Shown here: piece after piece, positions 1 to 11,669 of the stretch | How the letters are laid out: every line of letters starts with the position of its first letter | Position numbering within the stretch: the first letter of the stretch is position 1 | Assembly: GCF_007625205.1 (NCBI RefSeq) | Contig: NZ_VMNI01000005.1 | Coordinates: 117,120-181,119 of the forward strand | Reading direction: 5' to 3' | Length of the DNA: 64,000 nt | Origin: Denitromonas ohlonensis | GTDB taxonomy: Bacteria > Pseudomonadota > Gammaproteobacteria > Burkholderiales > Rhodocyclaceae | Notes under the pieces: model-generated | Told to the model about the DNA's origin: nothing | Database searches by the model: none | What the model saw: only the letters and a program-made list of their open reading frames with translations | Translations under genes and position numbers: made by a program

Positions 1-253
1 GAACTTCACTCTCGAAGACGGCGGCCGGATGAACGAGCTCGACTGGGCCGTGGCCACGCCGCGCGCCGCCGACAGCAGCTTTGCGCGCATGAAAATGGGT
101 TTTGCCAACGGCCAGCTGGTGGCGATGGAAATCCAGGACAACTTTGGCCAGACCACGCTGCTGCGCTTTACCGAGTTCAAGACCAACCCGGCGCTCAACG
201 CCAGCCTGTTCAGCTTCACCCCGCCCAAGGGCGTGGATGTGGTTGGCGAGTAA
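1..253 (+). CDS. lolA: Outer-membrane lipoprotein carrier protein LolA, C-terminal part
   Basis: The reading frame is open from base 2 to the TAA ending at 253; its start lies before the window. The visible 83 residues match the C-terminal region of LolA, the periplasmic chaperone that takes lipoproteins released by LolCDE and hands them to LolB at the outer membrane. The stretch MEIQDNFGQTTLLRF and the ending FSFTPPKGVDVV are characteristic of the last strands of the LolA half-barrel. Only 12 bases separate it from the next gene, and lolA-rarA-serS is a common order in beta- and gammaproteobacteria, which supports the call. Nothing can be said of the signal peptide or promoter. Confidence 0.9.
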   Translation, partial: NFTLEDGGRMNELDWAVATPRAADSSFARMKMGFANGQLVAMEIQDNFGQTTLLRFTEFKTNPALNASLFSFTPPKGVDVVGE

Positions 254-265
254 GCGGCGCGCGCG

Positions 266-1609
266 GTGAGTTCCGGCGATCTGTTTTCCGCCGAGCCGGT
301 CATGGCTCAGCCGCCGACCGGCAGCATCCCGCTGGCCGAGCGCCTGCGCCCCGCGACGCTGGACGACGTCGTCGGCCAGGCGCATTTACTGGGCGAGGGC
401 AAACCGCTGCGCCTCGCCTTTGCCTCGGGGCGGCTGCATTCGATGATCCTGTGGGGGCCGCCGGGCGTAGGCAAGACCACGCTAGCGCGCCTGATGGCTG
501 AGGCCTTCGAGGCTGACTTCATCGCCTTGTCGGCGGTGTTCTCGGGCGTCAAGGACATCCGCGAAGCGGTGCAAAAAGCCCAAGTGGCGCGCGATCTTGG
601 CCGCCACACGATTCTTTTCGTCGATGAGGTGCACCGCTTCAACAAGGCACAGCAGGACGCGTTTCTGCCCTTCGTTGAGCAGGGGCTGCTGACCTTCATC
701 GGCGCCACCACCGAAAACCCTTCGTTTGAAGTCAATGCCGCGCTCTTGTCGCGAGCCGCGGTGTATGTGCTCAAGTCGCTCGACGAGGCCGAGCAAATGG
801 TGTTGTTCGAGCGCGCCCGCCACACCGCGGATGCCGCGCTGGCGATCGAAGACGCCGCACGCGACCGCCTGATCGGCTTTGCCGACGGCGACGGCCGGCG
901 GCTGATTGGCCTGGTCGAGCAATTGGCGATTGCGGCGCAGACCGCCGCGGTCAATCCGGTGACGACCGAGTTTGTCGATCAGGCCTTGTCGCGCAATCTG
1001 CGTCGTTTCGACAAGGGCGGCGATGCCTTCTACGACCAGATCTCGGCCATGCACAAATCGGTGCGCGGCTCGGATCCCGATGCCGCGCTCTACTGGCTGT
1101 GCCGCATGCTCGATGGCGGCGCCGATCCGCGCTATATCGGTCGGCGCCTGGTACGCATGGCCAGCGAAGACATCGGACTGGCTGACCCGCGCGCGCTGGA
1201 AATGACCTTGCAAGCCTGTGCCGCTTACGAGCGGCTGGGGTCGCCGGAGGGCGAATTGATGTTGGCGCAGGCCACGGTGTTTCTGGCCTGCGCGGCCAAG
1301 TCGAACGCGGTGTACACCGCCTACAAGGCGGTGCGCCGCTTTATTGCCGAAGACGGCTCACGCCCGGTGCCCATGCATCTGCGCAATGCCCCCACCAAGC
1401 TCATGAAAAGCATGGGCCATGGCGACGGTTATCGCTACGCGCATGACGAGGCCGATGGCTACGCTGCGGGCGAGCAGTATCTGCCCGATGGCGTCGACGC
1501 GCAGCCGTGGTACCAGCCCACCGACCGCGGCATGGAAGCGCGCATTCGCGAAAAGCTCGATCGCCTGCGCGCACTCGATCGCGGCGCAGGCAAGTCTGAA
1601 CGCGGTTGA
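266..1609 (+). CDS. rarA: Replication-associated recombination protein A (RarA/MgsA AAA+ ATPase)
   Basis: A 447-residue AAA+ ATPase of the clamp-loader family that acts at stalled replication forks and at single-stranded DNA gaps. Walker A is GPPGVGKT at residues 64-71 and Walker B is LFVDEVH with the acidic pair at 120-121. The segment GATTENPSFEVNAALLSR is the sensor 1/arginine-finger region typical of RarA, and the C-terminal half holds the MgsA tetramerisation region (DPRYIGRRLVRMASEDIG). Length is normal for the family. The open frame begins at a GTG at 266, 12 bases after the lolA stop; an in-frame ATG at 302 is the alternative start and no ribosome site decides between them. It probably shares a transcript with lolA. 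Confidence 0.95.
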   Translation: MSSGDLFSAEPVMAQPPTGSIPLAERLRPATLDDVVGQAHLLGEGKPLRLAFASGRLHSMILWGPPGVGKTTLARLMAEAFEADFIALSAVFSGVKDIREAVQKAQVARDLGRHTILFVDEVHRFNKAQQDAFLPFVEQGLLTFIGATTENPSFEVNAALLSRAAVYVLKSLDEAEQMVLFERARHTADAALAIEDAARDRLIGFADGDGRRLIGLVEQLAIAAQTAAVNPVTTEFVDQALSRNLRRFDKGGDAFYDQISAMHKSVRGSDPDAALYWLCRMLDGGADPRYIGRRLVRMASEDIGLADPRALEMTLQACAAYERLGSPEGELMLAQATVFLACAAKSNAVYTAYKAVRRFIAEDGSRPVPMHLRNAPTKLMKSMGHGDGYRYAHDEADGYAAGEQYLPDGVDAQPWYQPTDRGMEARIREKLDRLRALDRGAGKSERG

Positions 1610-1630
1610 TCCGCGCCGTCGTGGCGAGGC

Positions 1631-1894
1631 TCAATGCGTTGTCGGATGGTCGGCAATGAAGCGGGCGATGACGGCGCGGGCTCGCACTGCCTTATCGACC
1701 TGGCCGGTGCGCTCGGCCCGATCCACCAGATCGGCCATATAGCGCGACAGCAGCAAGACACCTTCGGGGGTTTGCACCAATCCGCAAGCGACCTGCGCGG
1801 CCGCAACGTCCGGGATGCCTTCGTGTTCGGCGATGAGGGCGACCTCATCGTCCGTGATATCGCAATAGTCCAAGCAGTCACGCATGGATAGCAT
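1631..1894 (-). CDS. Small conserved hypothetical protein (87 aa)
   Basis: An 87-residue acidic, probably all-helical cytoplasmic protein with no signal peptide or membrane segment. A strong ribosome site (GGAGGAG, 6 bases before the ATG on the minus strand) and betaproteobacteria-like codon use argue that it is real. The opening MLSMRDCLDYCDITDDEV and the segment AAQVACGLVQTPEGV look like a conserved family seen as an unnamed gene in related genomes, but I cannot give a function. It lies convergent with rarA (21-base gap) and divergent from serS. Two Cys residues near the N terminus (CLDYC) could bind metal; this is speculation. Confidence 0.75.
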   Translation of the reverse strand: MLSMRDCLDYCDITDDEVALIAEHEGIPDVAAAQVACGLVQTPEGVLLLSRYMADLVDRAERTGQVDKAVRARAVIARFIADHPTTH

Positions 1895-2031
1895 GGCGTT
1901 CTCCTCCAGTCCTTTATTTGGGCACTCTGACCTGGCCCGTTCTTTTTTGGTTCTTATCTACTCAGGATAAGCCACCGATCGGACATGGCAAATTCCGAAT
2001 TTCTCTCGGTTTGTTTCCTGCCATAGCACCC

Positions 2032-4792
<2,761 letters not shown>

Positions 4793-4882
4793 GGACAAAC
4801 TCCCGTTCAGGGAGCTGATTGTCGCCGGAGAGTGTGGGAGTCGCAAATCGACTGGATCAAGGCAATCCATACGCGGTGGTAT

Positions 4883-4919
4883 GTTTTCGAAAAATTCGAT
4901 AAAATGAATATTCGAAAAC
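4883..4919. promoter_or_regulatory. Inverted repeat / candidate operator before the AhpD-like gene
   Basis: Perfect 9-bp inverted arms GTTTTCGAA (4883-4891) and TTCGAAAAC (4911-4919) are separated by 19 bases. A third TTCGA lies between them (4895-4899), so the core motif occurs three times. A -10-like TAAAAT (4900-4905) falls between the arms, as expected for an operator covering a promoter. The arms are strikingly AT-rich for this genome. Confidence 0.5.
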
Positions 4920-4939
4920 GCTTATGAATGGAGTTGGCC

Positions 4940-5290
4940 GTGAGCAAGTCGTTCAAACAGATCACCAGTGATGTATCCAAAGGCCTCGAAGCCATGCACA
5001 AAGAGGTGCCCGACACCATGAAGGGCTTCTCCGCCATGGCCAAGGCAGCGCTCGCCGGGGGTAGCATCGACGCGCTTCACAAAGAACTGATCGCGCTGGC
5101 CATCGGCGTATCGTCGCGTTGCGACGCCTGCATCGGCTACCACATCAAGGCGTTGATCCGTCTGGGCGTGAGCCGCGAGCAACTGATGGAAACCCTCGCC
5201 ATCTGCACCTACATGGGTGGCGGTCCGACCCTGATGTACGCCGCTGAAGCGGTCCGTGCCTATGATGAAATGCTTCCTCAACACGCCTGA
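4940..5290 (+). CDS. Carboxymuconolactone decarboxylase-family (AhpD-like) protein
   Basis: I place the start at the GTG at 4940, because GGAG lies 6 bases before it; an ATG at 4928 is in frame but has no ribosome site. The product is about 116 residues, one CMD domain. The motif SRCDACIGYH holds the CxxC redox pair and downstream His of AhpD-like alkylhydroperoxidase-type proteins, which form helical oligomers and reduce peroxides or act as thiol oxidoreductases. Members of this size are usually unnamed; no specific substrate can be inferred. It is monocistronic, read away from the transglycosylase, with the inverted repeat at 4883-4919 as likely control site, which fits a redox- or stress-responsive gene. 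Confidence 0.88.
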   Translation: MSKSFKQITSDVSKGLEAMHKEVPDTMKGFSAMAKAALAGGSIDALHKELIALAIGVSSRCDACIGYHIKALIRLGVSREQLMETLAICTYMGGGPTLMYAAEAVRAYDEMLPQHA

Positions 5291-5325
5291 CGCACGTCAG
5301 AGGTGCTTTTTTTCCAGAACCTTTC

Positions 5326-5331
5326 TATAAT
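5326..5331 (+). promoter_or_regulatory. -10 element of the tRNA-Ser promoter
   Basis: A perfect TATAAT lies 15 bases before the 5' end of the tRNA, followed by a GC-rich discriminator (GCCGTCC). No convincing -35 hexamer is seen 16-18 bases upstream. Confidence 0.55.
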
Positions 5332-5345
5332 GCCGTCCTTCGAGC

Positions 5346-5435
<90 letters not shown>

Positions 5436-5445
5436 GTAACTCAAC

Positions 5446-5472
5446 AAAAAGCGGCCTTCGGGCCGCTTTTTG
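5446..5472 (+). terminator. Rho-independent terminator after tRNA-Ser
   Basis: Stem GCGGCC/GGCCGC with a TTCG tetraloop, preceded by five A and followed by five T. It can work in both directions, ending the tRNA transcript and the convergent minus-strand gene. Confidence 0.9.
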
Positions 5473-5500
5473 TTTGGGTGCGCCTCCTGCAAGGCTTACC

Positions 5501-7567
5501 TCAGTTGGGGATGCTCACGGTGCCGCGATGGGCTGCGATCCGGTCGCCGGATGCAGGGTGCATCTGGATCGGCGGCAGGTTGCCCAGGGTGATGGCGGGC
5601 GCGGCGCCGGGTGAGCCGCCGCGCGGGGTGGTGCGCACCACCTGCGAGGGCGGCAGGGCGGCGCCTTCGGTGAGGTGCTTCCACATCATGTCGAGCGCCA
5701 CACCGCCGTAGTAGTGCAGCGGGATGAAGCGGGTATCGTAGCCGGGGAAGGGCAGGAAGGCTTCGAAGTGCTGGGCGTTGGTGACCTCGATGTAGCTCAG
5801 CTGGCTGCGCTTGCCTTCGGCCAGGCTGTTCAGGCCGAGGTAGGGGCGCGAGGTGTGGTTGACCGGCACCAGCGCGTCCGCCCGGCCATGCACGATCAGC
5901 GTCGGCTTGCCATGCAGGCGGCCGTTGACCTCGGTCTGGGCGATGCTGTGGCGGACGCGCTTCTCGTCGAGCAGCTCGCGCAGACACAGGGCGCCATCCC
6001 AGTAGTAGTCGGCCAGACCGGTGCTGGCGGAGACGGCGAGCGCCTCGCGGATCGGGCCGTTGGCGGCGCCTTCGGCGATCAGGTTGATGCCGGTGGACGG
6101 CGGCACGCCGTTGTTCAGGCTCCACAGCGTCGGCATGGGGCTGGCAGCCGGTGCGGCGGGCAGGCCGGCGGCGTCGGTGGTGCCCATCGAGTAGCCGCAC
6201 AGGTTGGCGGTGACCGGTGCGCGCATGAAGGCATTGGCGTAGGTCAGGCTGACGGCGGTGCTCACCGCGAAGCCGAAGTGCGAGGCGTGCAGCAGATTGC
6301 TGTCGGCTTCCCAGCCATGGGCTTGCAGTTTGGCCAACGCGTTTTCGGACTGCTCAATCAGGGTGTTGCCCGAGATCTCTCCGGCGGCGACCAGTGCGGC
6401 ACAGCGGTTGGCACCGAAGGCCGGGACCACGAAGCTCACGAAGGGGCTGTCGGCGACTGAGGGGGCGAGCGCGGCGCAGGGCTGCACCAGGTTGGCGTAG
6501 GTGGTGTAGTCGTACAGCGGCAGGCCGCTGGCGGGCACGGGCATGCCGCCGCGCTTGACGGTGACGCCTCGGCGCATGTCGACGTTGATCTGCGGCTCCT
6601 GCGCGACCACGGCGTCGATCAGGCCGCGGTGGTCGGCTTCGGCGGCGGCAATGACCGCGCCGCCGCCGTTGGACACGCTGGCGGCGATCACCAGGGTGTT
6701 TTGCGGGCGATAGCCGGCGTGCTTGCCGCGGTGATGCTTGCCACGCTCTGGCTGGTGGTAGCGATTGAGCACATCGAAGGCGAACTCGATGCCGGCCAGG
6801 GTGGCGTCGCCCCAGGCGCGCTCCGGGTTGTCCTGCGAGTGCGCGTGTTTCATGGCGTAACGGTTGGGGTGCTGCGCGATGTAAGCCTGGCGGGCCGGTT
6901 CGCTGATCTCGGCGCGGAAGAGGGCGCTACGGCGGGCGTCCCGGGCGTCGGCCAGCGTGCCGTCGGGCAGGGTGACGATGTTGGTGTCCAGCTCATGGCC
7001 GCCGGCGCCGGTGCCCTTGTCGGTGTAGGCCACGGCGCAGCCGCGCTTGAGTGACCATTCGCCGGTGGTGCCGATGGCGCCATACACACCGCGCGAACCG
7101 CTCGACGGGGCGGCGACGATGCACGGCTGCTCGGGGTTGAAGTGCGCGGGCACCTGCACCAGCAGGGTCACGCTTTTGACGCCGCGAACATGCTGGCTGG
7201 TGCGGTATTCGGTGCCGGGGATCAGGCCTTCGCCGAGGGTGTCGTTGCCGTCGAGGTCGATGTTGGGGCCGAACAGCCGGCCATAGCCGCCATTGCTGGT
7301 GGTGTCGATGAGGGCGCGGTAGTTGGCCCAGATGTTGAGGCGGCGCAGCTCGGCCGCGGTGGGCGCGAGCGGGTTGGCGATGGCGGGTGCGACAGCCGAG
7401 GCCAGGCCGGTCTTGCCCAGGCCGGCGCTGAGCAGGTCGTCGTTGCCCTCATGGGTGGTGATGGTGATGTTGTGGTGGCCGCCTCCGGGTAAACCCGAGG
7501 TGGCCGAGGCGACGCCCGGCGCGAGCAGCAACGCCCCGGCCAGACCGAACAGCAGTTCGTGTTTCAT
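5501..7567 (-). CDS. D-(-)-3-hydroxybutyrate oligomer hydrolase
   Basis: 688 residues with a signal peptide (about 1-22, MKHELLFGLAGALLLAPGVA) and a GGAGG ribosome site. The protein matches the 3HB-oligomer hydrolase family (EC 3.1.1.22), which cleaves oligomers of 3-hydroxybutyrate released from polyhydroxybutyrate into monomers. The nucleophile is the Ser of SVSNGG (about residue 299), a variant of the lipase box as in this family. A further conserved region is LIVHGRADALVPVNHTSRPY, which carries the probable catalytic Asp. The signal peptide suggests a periplasmic or extracellular enzyme. A LuxR-type regulator is transcribed divergently 197 bases away and may control it. The gene implies that the host makes or scavenges polyhydroxyalkanoate. 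Confidence 0.92.
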   Translation of the reverse strand: MKHELLFGLAGALLLAPGVASATSGLPGGGHHNITITTHEGNDDLLSAGLGKTGLASAVAPAIANPLAPTAAELRRLNIWANYRALIDTTSNGGYGRLFGPNIDLDGNDTLGEGLIPGTEYRTSQHVRGVKSVTLLVQVPAHFNPEQPCIVAAPSSGSRGVYGAIGTTGEWSLKRGCAVAYTDKGTGAGGHELDTNIVTLPDGTLADARDARRSALFRAEISEPARQAYIAQHPNRYAMKHAHSQDNPERAWGDATLAGIEFAFDVLNRYHQPERGKHHRGKHAGYRPQNTLVIAASVSNGGGAVIAAAEADHRGLIDAVVAQEPQINVDMRRGVTVKRGGMPVPASGLPLYDYTTYANLVQPCAALAPSVADSPFVSFVVPAFGANRCAALVAAGEISGNTLIEQSENALAKLQAHGWEADSNLLHASHFGFAVSTAVSLTYANAFMRAPVTANLCGYSMGTTDAAGLPAAPAASPMPTLWSLNNGVPPSTGINLIAEGAANGPIREALAVSASTGLADYYWDGALCLRELLDEKRVRHSIAQTEVNGRLHGKPTLIVHGRADALVPVNHTSRPYLGLNSLAEGKRSQLSYIEVTNAQHFEAFLPFPGYDTRFIPLHYYGGVALDMMWKHLTEGAALPPSQVVRTTPRGGSPGAAPAITLGNLPPIQMHPASGDRIAAHRGTVSIPN

Positions 7568-7764
7568 GTTTCCTCCTTGCGTGGGTGTCCCGACATGTCA
7601 TTGTGTTTTCTGTCGGTGCGCTACGTTAGCATGTGCGAATGCGGTGCGATCGGGGAAACCCGCATTGAGCACTGCACTTGCCAGACTAAGCTACTCACAA
7701 ACGCGGGCAGATTGAATCATGCAGATGCATGAGGCGCGCGGCGCGCGGCAGGGAGAAAAGCGGC

Positions 7765-8478
7765 ATGAACAGTCATGACAGACGTCTGCTCTCATTGATG
7801 GAACTCGGGCGGACCGGCAGCCGCCCCGACTATCGGCGCGAGGCCCTCGCCTGGCTTGACCGCGAGTTGGGCTTCGACGGCGTGGTGTGGGGCGAGGGGC
7901 GCCAGCATGCCGATGGCGTGGTGCATATCCACAGCGCCGAGCTGCGCGGGCGCTCGGAGCGCATCCTGGTCGACTATGGCGCGGTCGCGCATCTCGACCC
8001 GGTGGCGCGGCGCTTTGCCCGGCAGCCGCGCAGCTTGCAGAACGTGGTGGTAGACCGCGATCTGGTTGGCGGTGACACAGCCCCCGTCGGCGAGTGCCTG
8101 CGTGCGCATGATGTCAGCCAGCTGATGCTGTGCGGTGTGCGCAGCAGCGACGCCGGTGGCCTGCGCTGGCTCACGCTTTATCGCGAAGACCGTGGCCGGC
8201 CTTTCACGCCGGGGCAAACCCGCCAGGCCGCGTTTGCGATTCCCTTTGTGCTGCTGGCCGAACCCGACGCGCCGCCCGAGCCCGCTCCGCAGGTGACTGA
8301 ACTGCTCACCACGCGCGAGCACGAGGTGGCCTGCGCTTATGCCGAGGGCGCCGACTACAAGACTATTGCCCGGCAGCTGGCGGTGTCGCCCGCCACGGTG
8401 CGCACGCACCTGCAAAGCAGCTTCCGCAAGCTCGAGGTGCACAACAAAATCGCCCTGCGCGCGCGACTGCTGGGCTGA
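7765..8478 (+). CDS. LuxR-family transcriptional regulator
   Basis: About 237 residues from the ATG at 7765 (GGGAG 9 bases upstream); an in-frame ATG at 7729 lacks a ribosome site. The N-terminal 170 residues are a ligand- or signal-binding region I do not recognise (no receiver Asp pocket). The C-terminal end (LTTREHEVACAYAEGADYKT, then the recognition region SPATVRTHLQSSFRKLEVHN) is a clear GerE-type helix-turn-helix. It is divergent from the hydroxybutyrate oligomer hydrolase and convergent with the PhoX gene, so the hydrolase is its most likely target; this is inference from position only. Confidence 0.88.
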   Translation: MNSHDRRLLSLMELGRTGSRPDYRREALAWLDRELGFDGVVWGEGRQHADGVVHIHSAELRGRSERILVDYGAVAHLDPVARRFARQPRSLQNVVVDRDLVGGDTAPVGECLRAHDVSQLMLCGVRSSDAGGLRWLTLYREDRGRPFTPGQTRQAAFAIPFVLLAEPDAPPEPAPQVTELLTTREHEVACAYAEGADYKTIARQLAVSPATVRTHLQSSFRKLEVHNKIALRARLLG

Positions 8479-8488
8479 GACCGGGCGC

Positions 8489-8524
8489 AAAAAAGCCCGG
8501 CAGGCGTGACCTGCCGGGCTTGTG
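8489..8524. terminator. Bidirectional terminator between the LuxR and PhoX genes
   Basis: Perfect stem GCCCGGCAGG/CCTGCCGGGC with loop CGTGA. A run of six A precedes it (good U-tract for the minus-strand PhoX gene) and TTGTGT follows (poor U-tract for the plus strand). Confidence 0.85.
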
Positions 8525-8542
8525 TCGGACTGGCGTCAGGGC

Positions 8543-10435
8543 TCAGGAGCCGATGATGCCGCCGTTCTTGCGGGTGATGACGATCGTGCAGTCACGTGGC
8601 ACGGTCACGCCATCGAGTTCGGCCGGGAAGTTGGTGACGGTCGGATCGCCCTCGCCGGGGTGCTGGGTGTTGATGAACATGGTGCGGCGATCCGGCGTCA
8701 CGGTGATGCCGGTGATTTCGTCGCCCGTCACCCCGGTGAAGATCCGGCGCAGCTCGCCGGTCATCGTGTCGGCGACCAGCATCTGGTTGTTCAGGCCATC
8801 TTTTTGGCCGCCATCGGTCTGGATGAACAGGCGGCCATCCGGATCGGCCCACAGGCCATCGGGCGAAGCAAAGCTGTCTTCCGTGCCATGGGAGTCCTTG
8901 GCGATCAGGAAGATATCCCAGGTGAAGGTGGTGCCCACATGCTGGTCGGCATCGCGCCAGCGGATGATGTGGCCGTCCGGGTTGGGCGCCATCGGGTTGG
9001 CGGCGTCAGCCACGGTGCGGCGGCTGTTGTTGGTCAGCGTGCAGTACACATCGCCGTTGGGTGCCACGGTGGTCCACTCGGGGCGGTCCATCGGGGTGGC
9101 GCCGAGCACGTCGGCGGCCATGCGGGCGAAGGTCAGCACTTCGGCCTGGTCGGCAAAGCGGGCGGCCAGCGCCGGGTTGTCGATACTCAGCGGCAGCCAC
9201 TCGCCGGTGCCGTCGTCGTTGAACTTGGCGACATACAGGGTGCCGTGGTCGAGCGGGCTCTTGCCGGCGCGACGCATCTTTTTCCAGTTGTCTTCGGAGA
9301 CGAACTTGTAGATGTAGTCGAAGCGCTCATCGTCGCCCATGTAGGCCACCACGCGTTTGCCGCGGCCTTCGGTGATCGCCACGCCCTCGTGCTTGAAGCG
9401 GCCCAGCGCGGTGCGCTTGACCGGGGTCTGGGTGGCGTCGAAGGGGTCGATCTCGACCACCCAGCCAAAGCGGTGTTCTTCGTTGCGGTAGTCCTCGTCC
9501 GACAGGTCGAAGCGGCGGTCGAACAGATGCCAGCCGTAGCCGAAACCGCCAGCCGAGAAGCCGTAGCGCTTCTGCGCGTCGTTAGCGCTCCAGCTACCGG
9601 CGGCGCCGAAGTAGCCGTTGAAGTTCTCCTCACAGGTGAGGTAGGTGCCCCACGGCGTGTGGCCGTTGGCGCAGTTGTTGACCGTGCCCAGCGGGATGTT
9701 GCCGTTGGGGGTGTCGAGCAGCGCATGGCCGGCCACCGGGCCGCTGAAGGCCACCGGGGTGTTCACATGGATGCGGCGGGCGTTGTCGCTCTCCACGGCA
9801 CGCCAGGTACGGCCCTTTTTCTGAATCTCGACCACGGCCACGCCATGGGCGTGTTGCGACACGCGCACATCTTCCAGGCTCTCCGGCGCGGCCTTGCCAT
9901 ACACGTGCATGTTCTCGCCGAACTCATGGTTGATCACCAGCATGCCGTGGCGGTTCTCGCCGCCGTGCCAGATATCCTTGTGGCGGCCCCAGTGGGCGCG
10001 ATCGTCGTCGTCACGACAGCCCTTGTCCTCGATCGGGAAAAACCACATGCCGTCATGACCGATGCCGATCTGACGCGCCTGATCGGCGGCAGTCGGCGGC
10101 CACTGGTAGGCCGGGCCGCCCGGCTCCAGCGGCTCGCCCCAGGGGATCAGCACCTGGTAGTCGTAGTCCGACGAAATCACCGGCCACGGGCCGTTGCCCT
10201 CGGCCACCGGCACCGGCGCAAAGCCGAGCAGACGGCTCGACCGGCGGCCACGGCCACGCGCATTCGAGTCGTCGCCCCAGCCCTTCATGCCGGCCAGTGC
10301 GGGCGAGGAGAAAAAGCCCATCGCTGCGCCCGCCAGGCCACCGGCGAGCACCTTGCGGCGCTGCATGTTCACCTCAAGCACGTCCTCGAACGGACGGTTG
10401 CCGGAGGGGTTCGAAATGCCTTCATCGTGTTTCAT
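8543..10435 (-). CDS. PhoX-family (DUF839) Tat-exported phosphatase
   Basis: 630 residues. After a short cytoplasmic extension (NPSGNRPFEDVLEVNM, typical of this family) comes a twin-arginine-type signal, QRRKVLAGGLAGAAMGFF, so the protein is exported folded. The rest is a DUF839/PhoX beta-propeller: recognisable segments include GTVNNCANGHTPWGTYLTCE, where the Cys/Thr/Glu cluster contributes to the Ca/Fe active site of PhoX, and GWVVEIDPFD. PhoX enzymes release phosphate from phosphomonoesters in the periplasm using calcium and iron. I cannot separate true PhoX from the related unnamed DUF839 branch common in betaproteobacteria. Flanking genes give no pathway. Confidence 0.87.
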   Translation of the reverse strand: MKHDEGISNPSGNRPFEDVLEVNMQRRKVLAGGLAGAAMGFFSSPALAGMKGWGDDSNARGRGRRSSRLLGFAPVPVAEGNGPWPVISSDYDYQVLIPWGEPLEPGGPAYQWPPTAADQARQIGIGHDGMWFFPIEDKGCRDDDDRAHWGRHKDIWHGGENRHGMLVINHEFGENMHVYGKAAPESLEDVRVSQHAHGVAVVEIQKKGRTWRAVESDNARRIHVNTPVAFSGPVAGHALLDTPNGNIPLGTVNNCANGHTPWGTYLTCEENFNGYFGAAGSWSANDAQKRYGFSAGGFGYGWHLFDRRFDLSDEDYRNEEHRFGWVVEIDPFDATQTPVKRTALGRFKHEGVAITEGRGKRVVAYMGDDERFDYIYKFVSEDNWKKMRRAGKSPLDHGTLYVAKFNDDGTGEWLPLSIDNPALAARFADQAEVLTFARMAADVLGATPMDRPEWTTVAPNGDVYCTLTNNSRRTVADAANPMAPNPDGHIIRWRDADQHVGTTFTWDIFLIAKDSHGTEDSFASPDGLWADPDGRLFIQTDGGQKDGLNNQMLVADTMTGELRRIFTGVTGDEITGITVTPDRRTMFINTQHPGEGDPTVTNFPAELDGVTVPRDCTIVITRKNGGIIGS

Positions 10436-10684
10436 GGTCTAGTCCTCTGTCGTTATTCGATCGCTCCGTCGGCACGGGCGTGGACATGACGCTAGCGGTG
10501 AAACATTACGGGAATTTGTCCCGGCAGATGACAAAACGATGCTGGCCGGATTGTCGCCACCAAGAAGGCGCGCATTCTGCCCGCGGCATCGGCCACCGTC
10601 GTGCCGTTGGCGCCAGCTTTGTACCGGGCGCAGTGGGCCGGCGCGCGGTAGGGTGATCACTATTCCAGCCCCGAGGTATGTGTG

Positions 10685-11518
10685 ATGACACTCCAGAAAA
10701 TTGCCGCTTTCTCCGACGGCAACACCGGTGGCAACCCCGCCGGTGTGCTGATCGCCGACGCACTCCCGCCTGCTGCCGACATGCAGCGTATTGCCGCCGA
10801 GGTCGGGTTTTCCGAGACCGCCTTTGCCGCGCCCGCGGGCGATGGCTGGCGGGTGCGCTATTTTTCCCCCGAATCTGAGGTCCCGTTCTGTGGTCATGCC
10901 ACCATCGCCCTTGGCGCGGCGCTGGCCTTGCGCCACGGCAACGGTGTCTTCGCGCTGACGCTCAATCAGGCCGGCATCACGGTCGAAGGTGCTTATGAGG
11001 GCGACACCCTCAGCGCTGCGCTGCAATCGCCGCCGACCCACAGCGCACCGGCCGAGGATGCCTTGGTCGACGAAGCGCTGGCCGTGTTCGGCTACGCGCG
11101 CGACGACCTCGACCCGCGCCTGCCGCCTGCGCGCATCCACGGCGGCGCCGATCATCTGCTGCTCGCGCTCAAGCATCGCGAGGCTTTGGCGGCCATGCAC
11201 TACGCGCTCGACGCCGGGCGGCGTTTCATGAACCCCCACGGCCTGGTCACCGTGCTGATCGCCTGGGCCGAAAGCCCTCAGCACTTTCATACCCGCAATC
11301 CCTTTGCGTCGGGCGGCGTGTACGAAGACCCCGCCACCGGCGCTGCCACGGCCGCGCTGGCCGGTTATCTGCGCGACATCGGCTGGCCGCATGGGGGGCA
11401 TATCGACGTGGTGCAGGGCGAAGACATGGGCATGCGCTCGCTGCTGGCGGCTGACATCCTGTCGGCGCCGGGCAGTTCGATTCGGGTCTACGGAACGGCG
11501 CGGCTGATGGCGGAGTGA
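10685..11518 (+). CDS. PhzF-family isomerase/epimerase
   Basis: 277 residues from the ATG at 10685 (a GTG at 10682 is equally in frame; GAGG lies upstream). The fold is the double hotdog-like/diaminopimelate-epimerase type of PhzF. Signature elements: FSDGNTGGNPAGV, GFSETAF (its Glu is the catalytic acid/base of PhzF), FCGHATIALGAAL, and near the end GVYEDPATGAATAALAGYL. Single copies outside phenazine clusters are common and of unknown substrate; no other phenazine genes are present, so the pathway name should not be transferred. Monocistronic as far as can be seen. Confidence 0.9.
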   Translation: MTLQKIAAFSDGNTGGNPAGVLIADALPPAADMQRIAAEVGFSETAFAAPAGDGWRVRYFSPESEVPFCGHATIALGAALALRHGNGVFALTLNQAGITVEGAYEGDTLSAALQSPPTHSAPAEDALVDEALAVFGYARDDLDPRLPPARIHGGADHLLLALKHREALAAMHYALDAGRRFMNPHGLVTVLIAWAESPQHFHTRNPFASGGVYEDPATGAATAALAGYLRDIGWPHGGHIDVVQGEDMGMRSLLAADILSAPGSSIRVYGTARLMAE

Positions 11519-11669
11519 GGCGCATCATCCAGGGGGCAACGGCTGGCGTCGTGCTCACGAAGCCGGCGCGCTGCGCTAGGATGGCGTGTCAGCGCGAGAC
11601 CGGCGCCGGTGGCCGAATGCGACCGGGCGACGCCTCGTTGTTTTTCTTCATTCATTCGTGAGAACGCCC

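Noticed and set aside
8522..10489. 655-codon open frame on the plus strand opposite the PhoX gene
   Set aside because: It is the antisense of a well-supported gene; its translation is a His/Val/Ala/Gly-rich string without family motifs, as produced by GC-rich third positions.
10685..11518. Phenazine biosynthesis gene phzF
   Set aside because: No other phz gene is near; only the family name can be supported.
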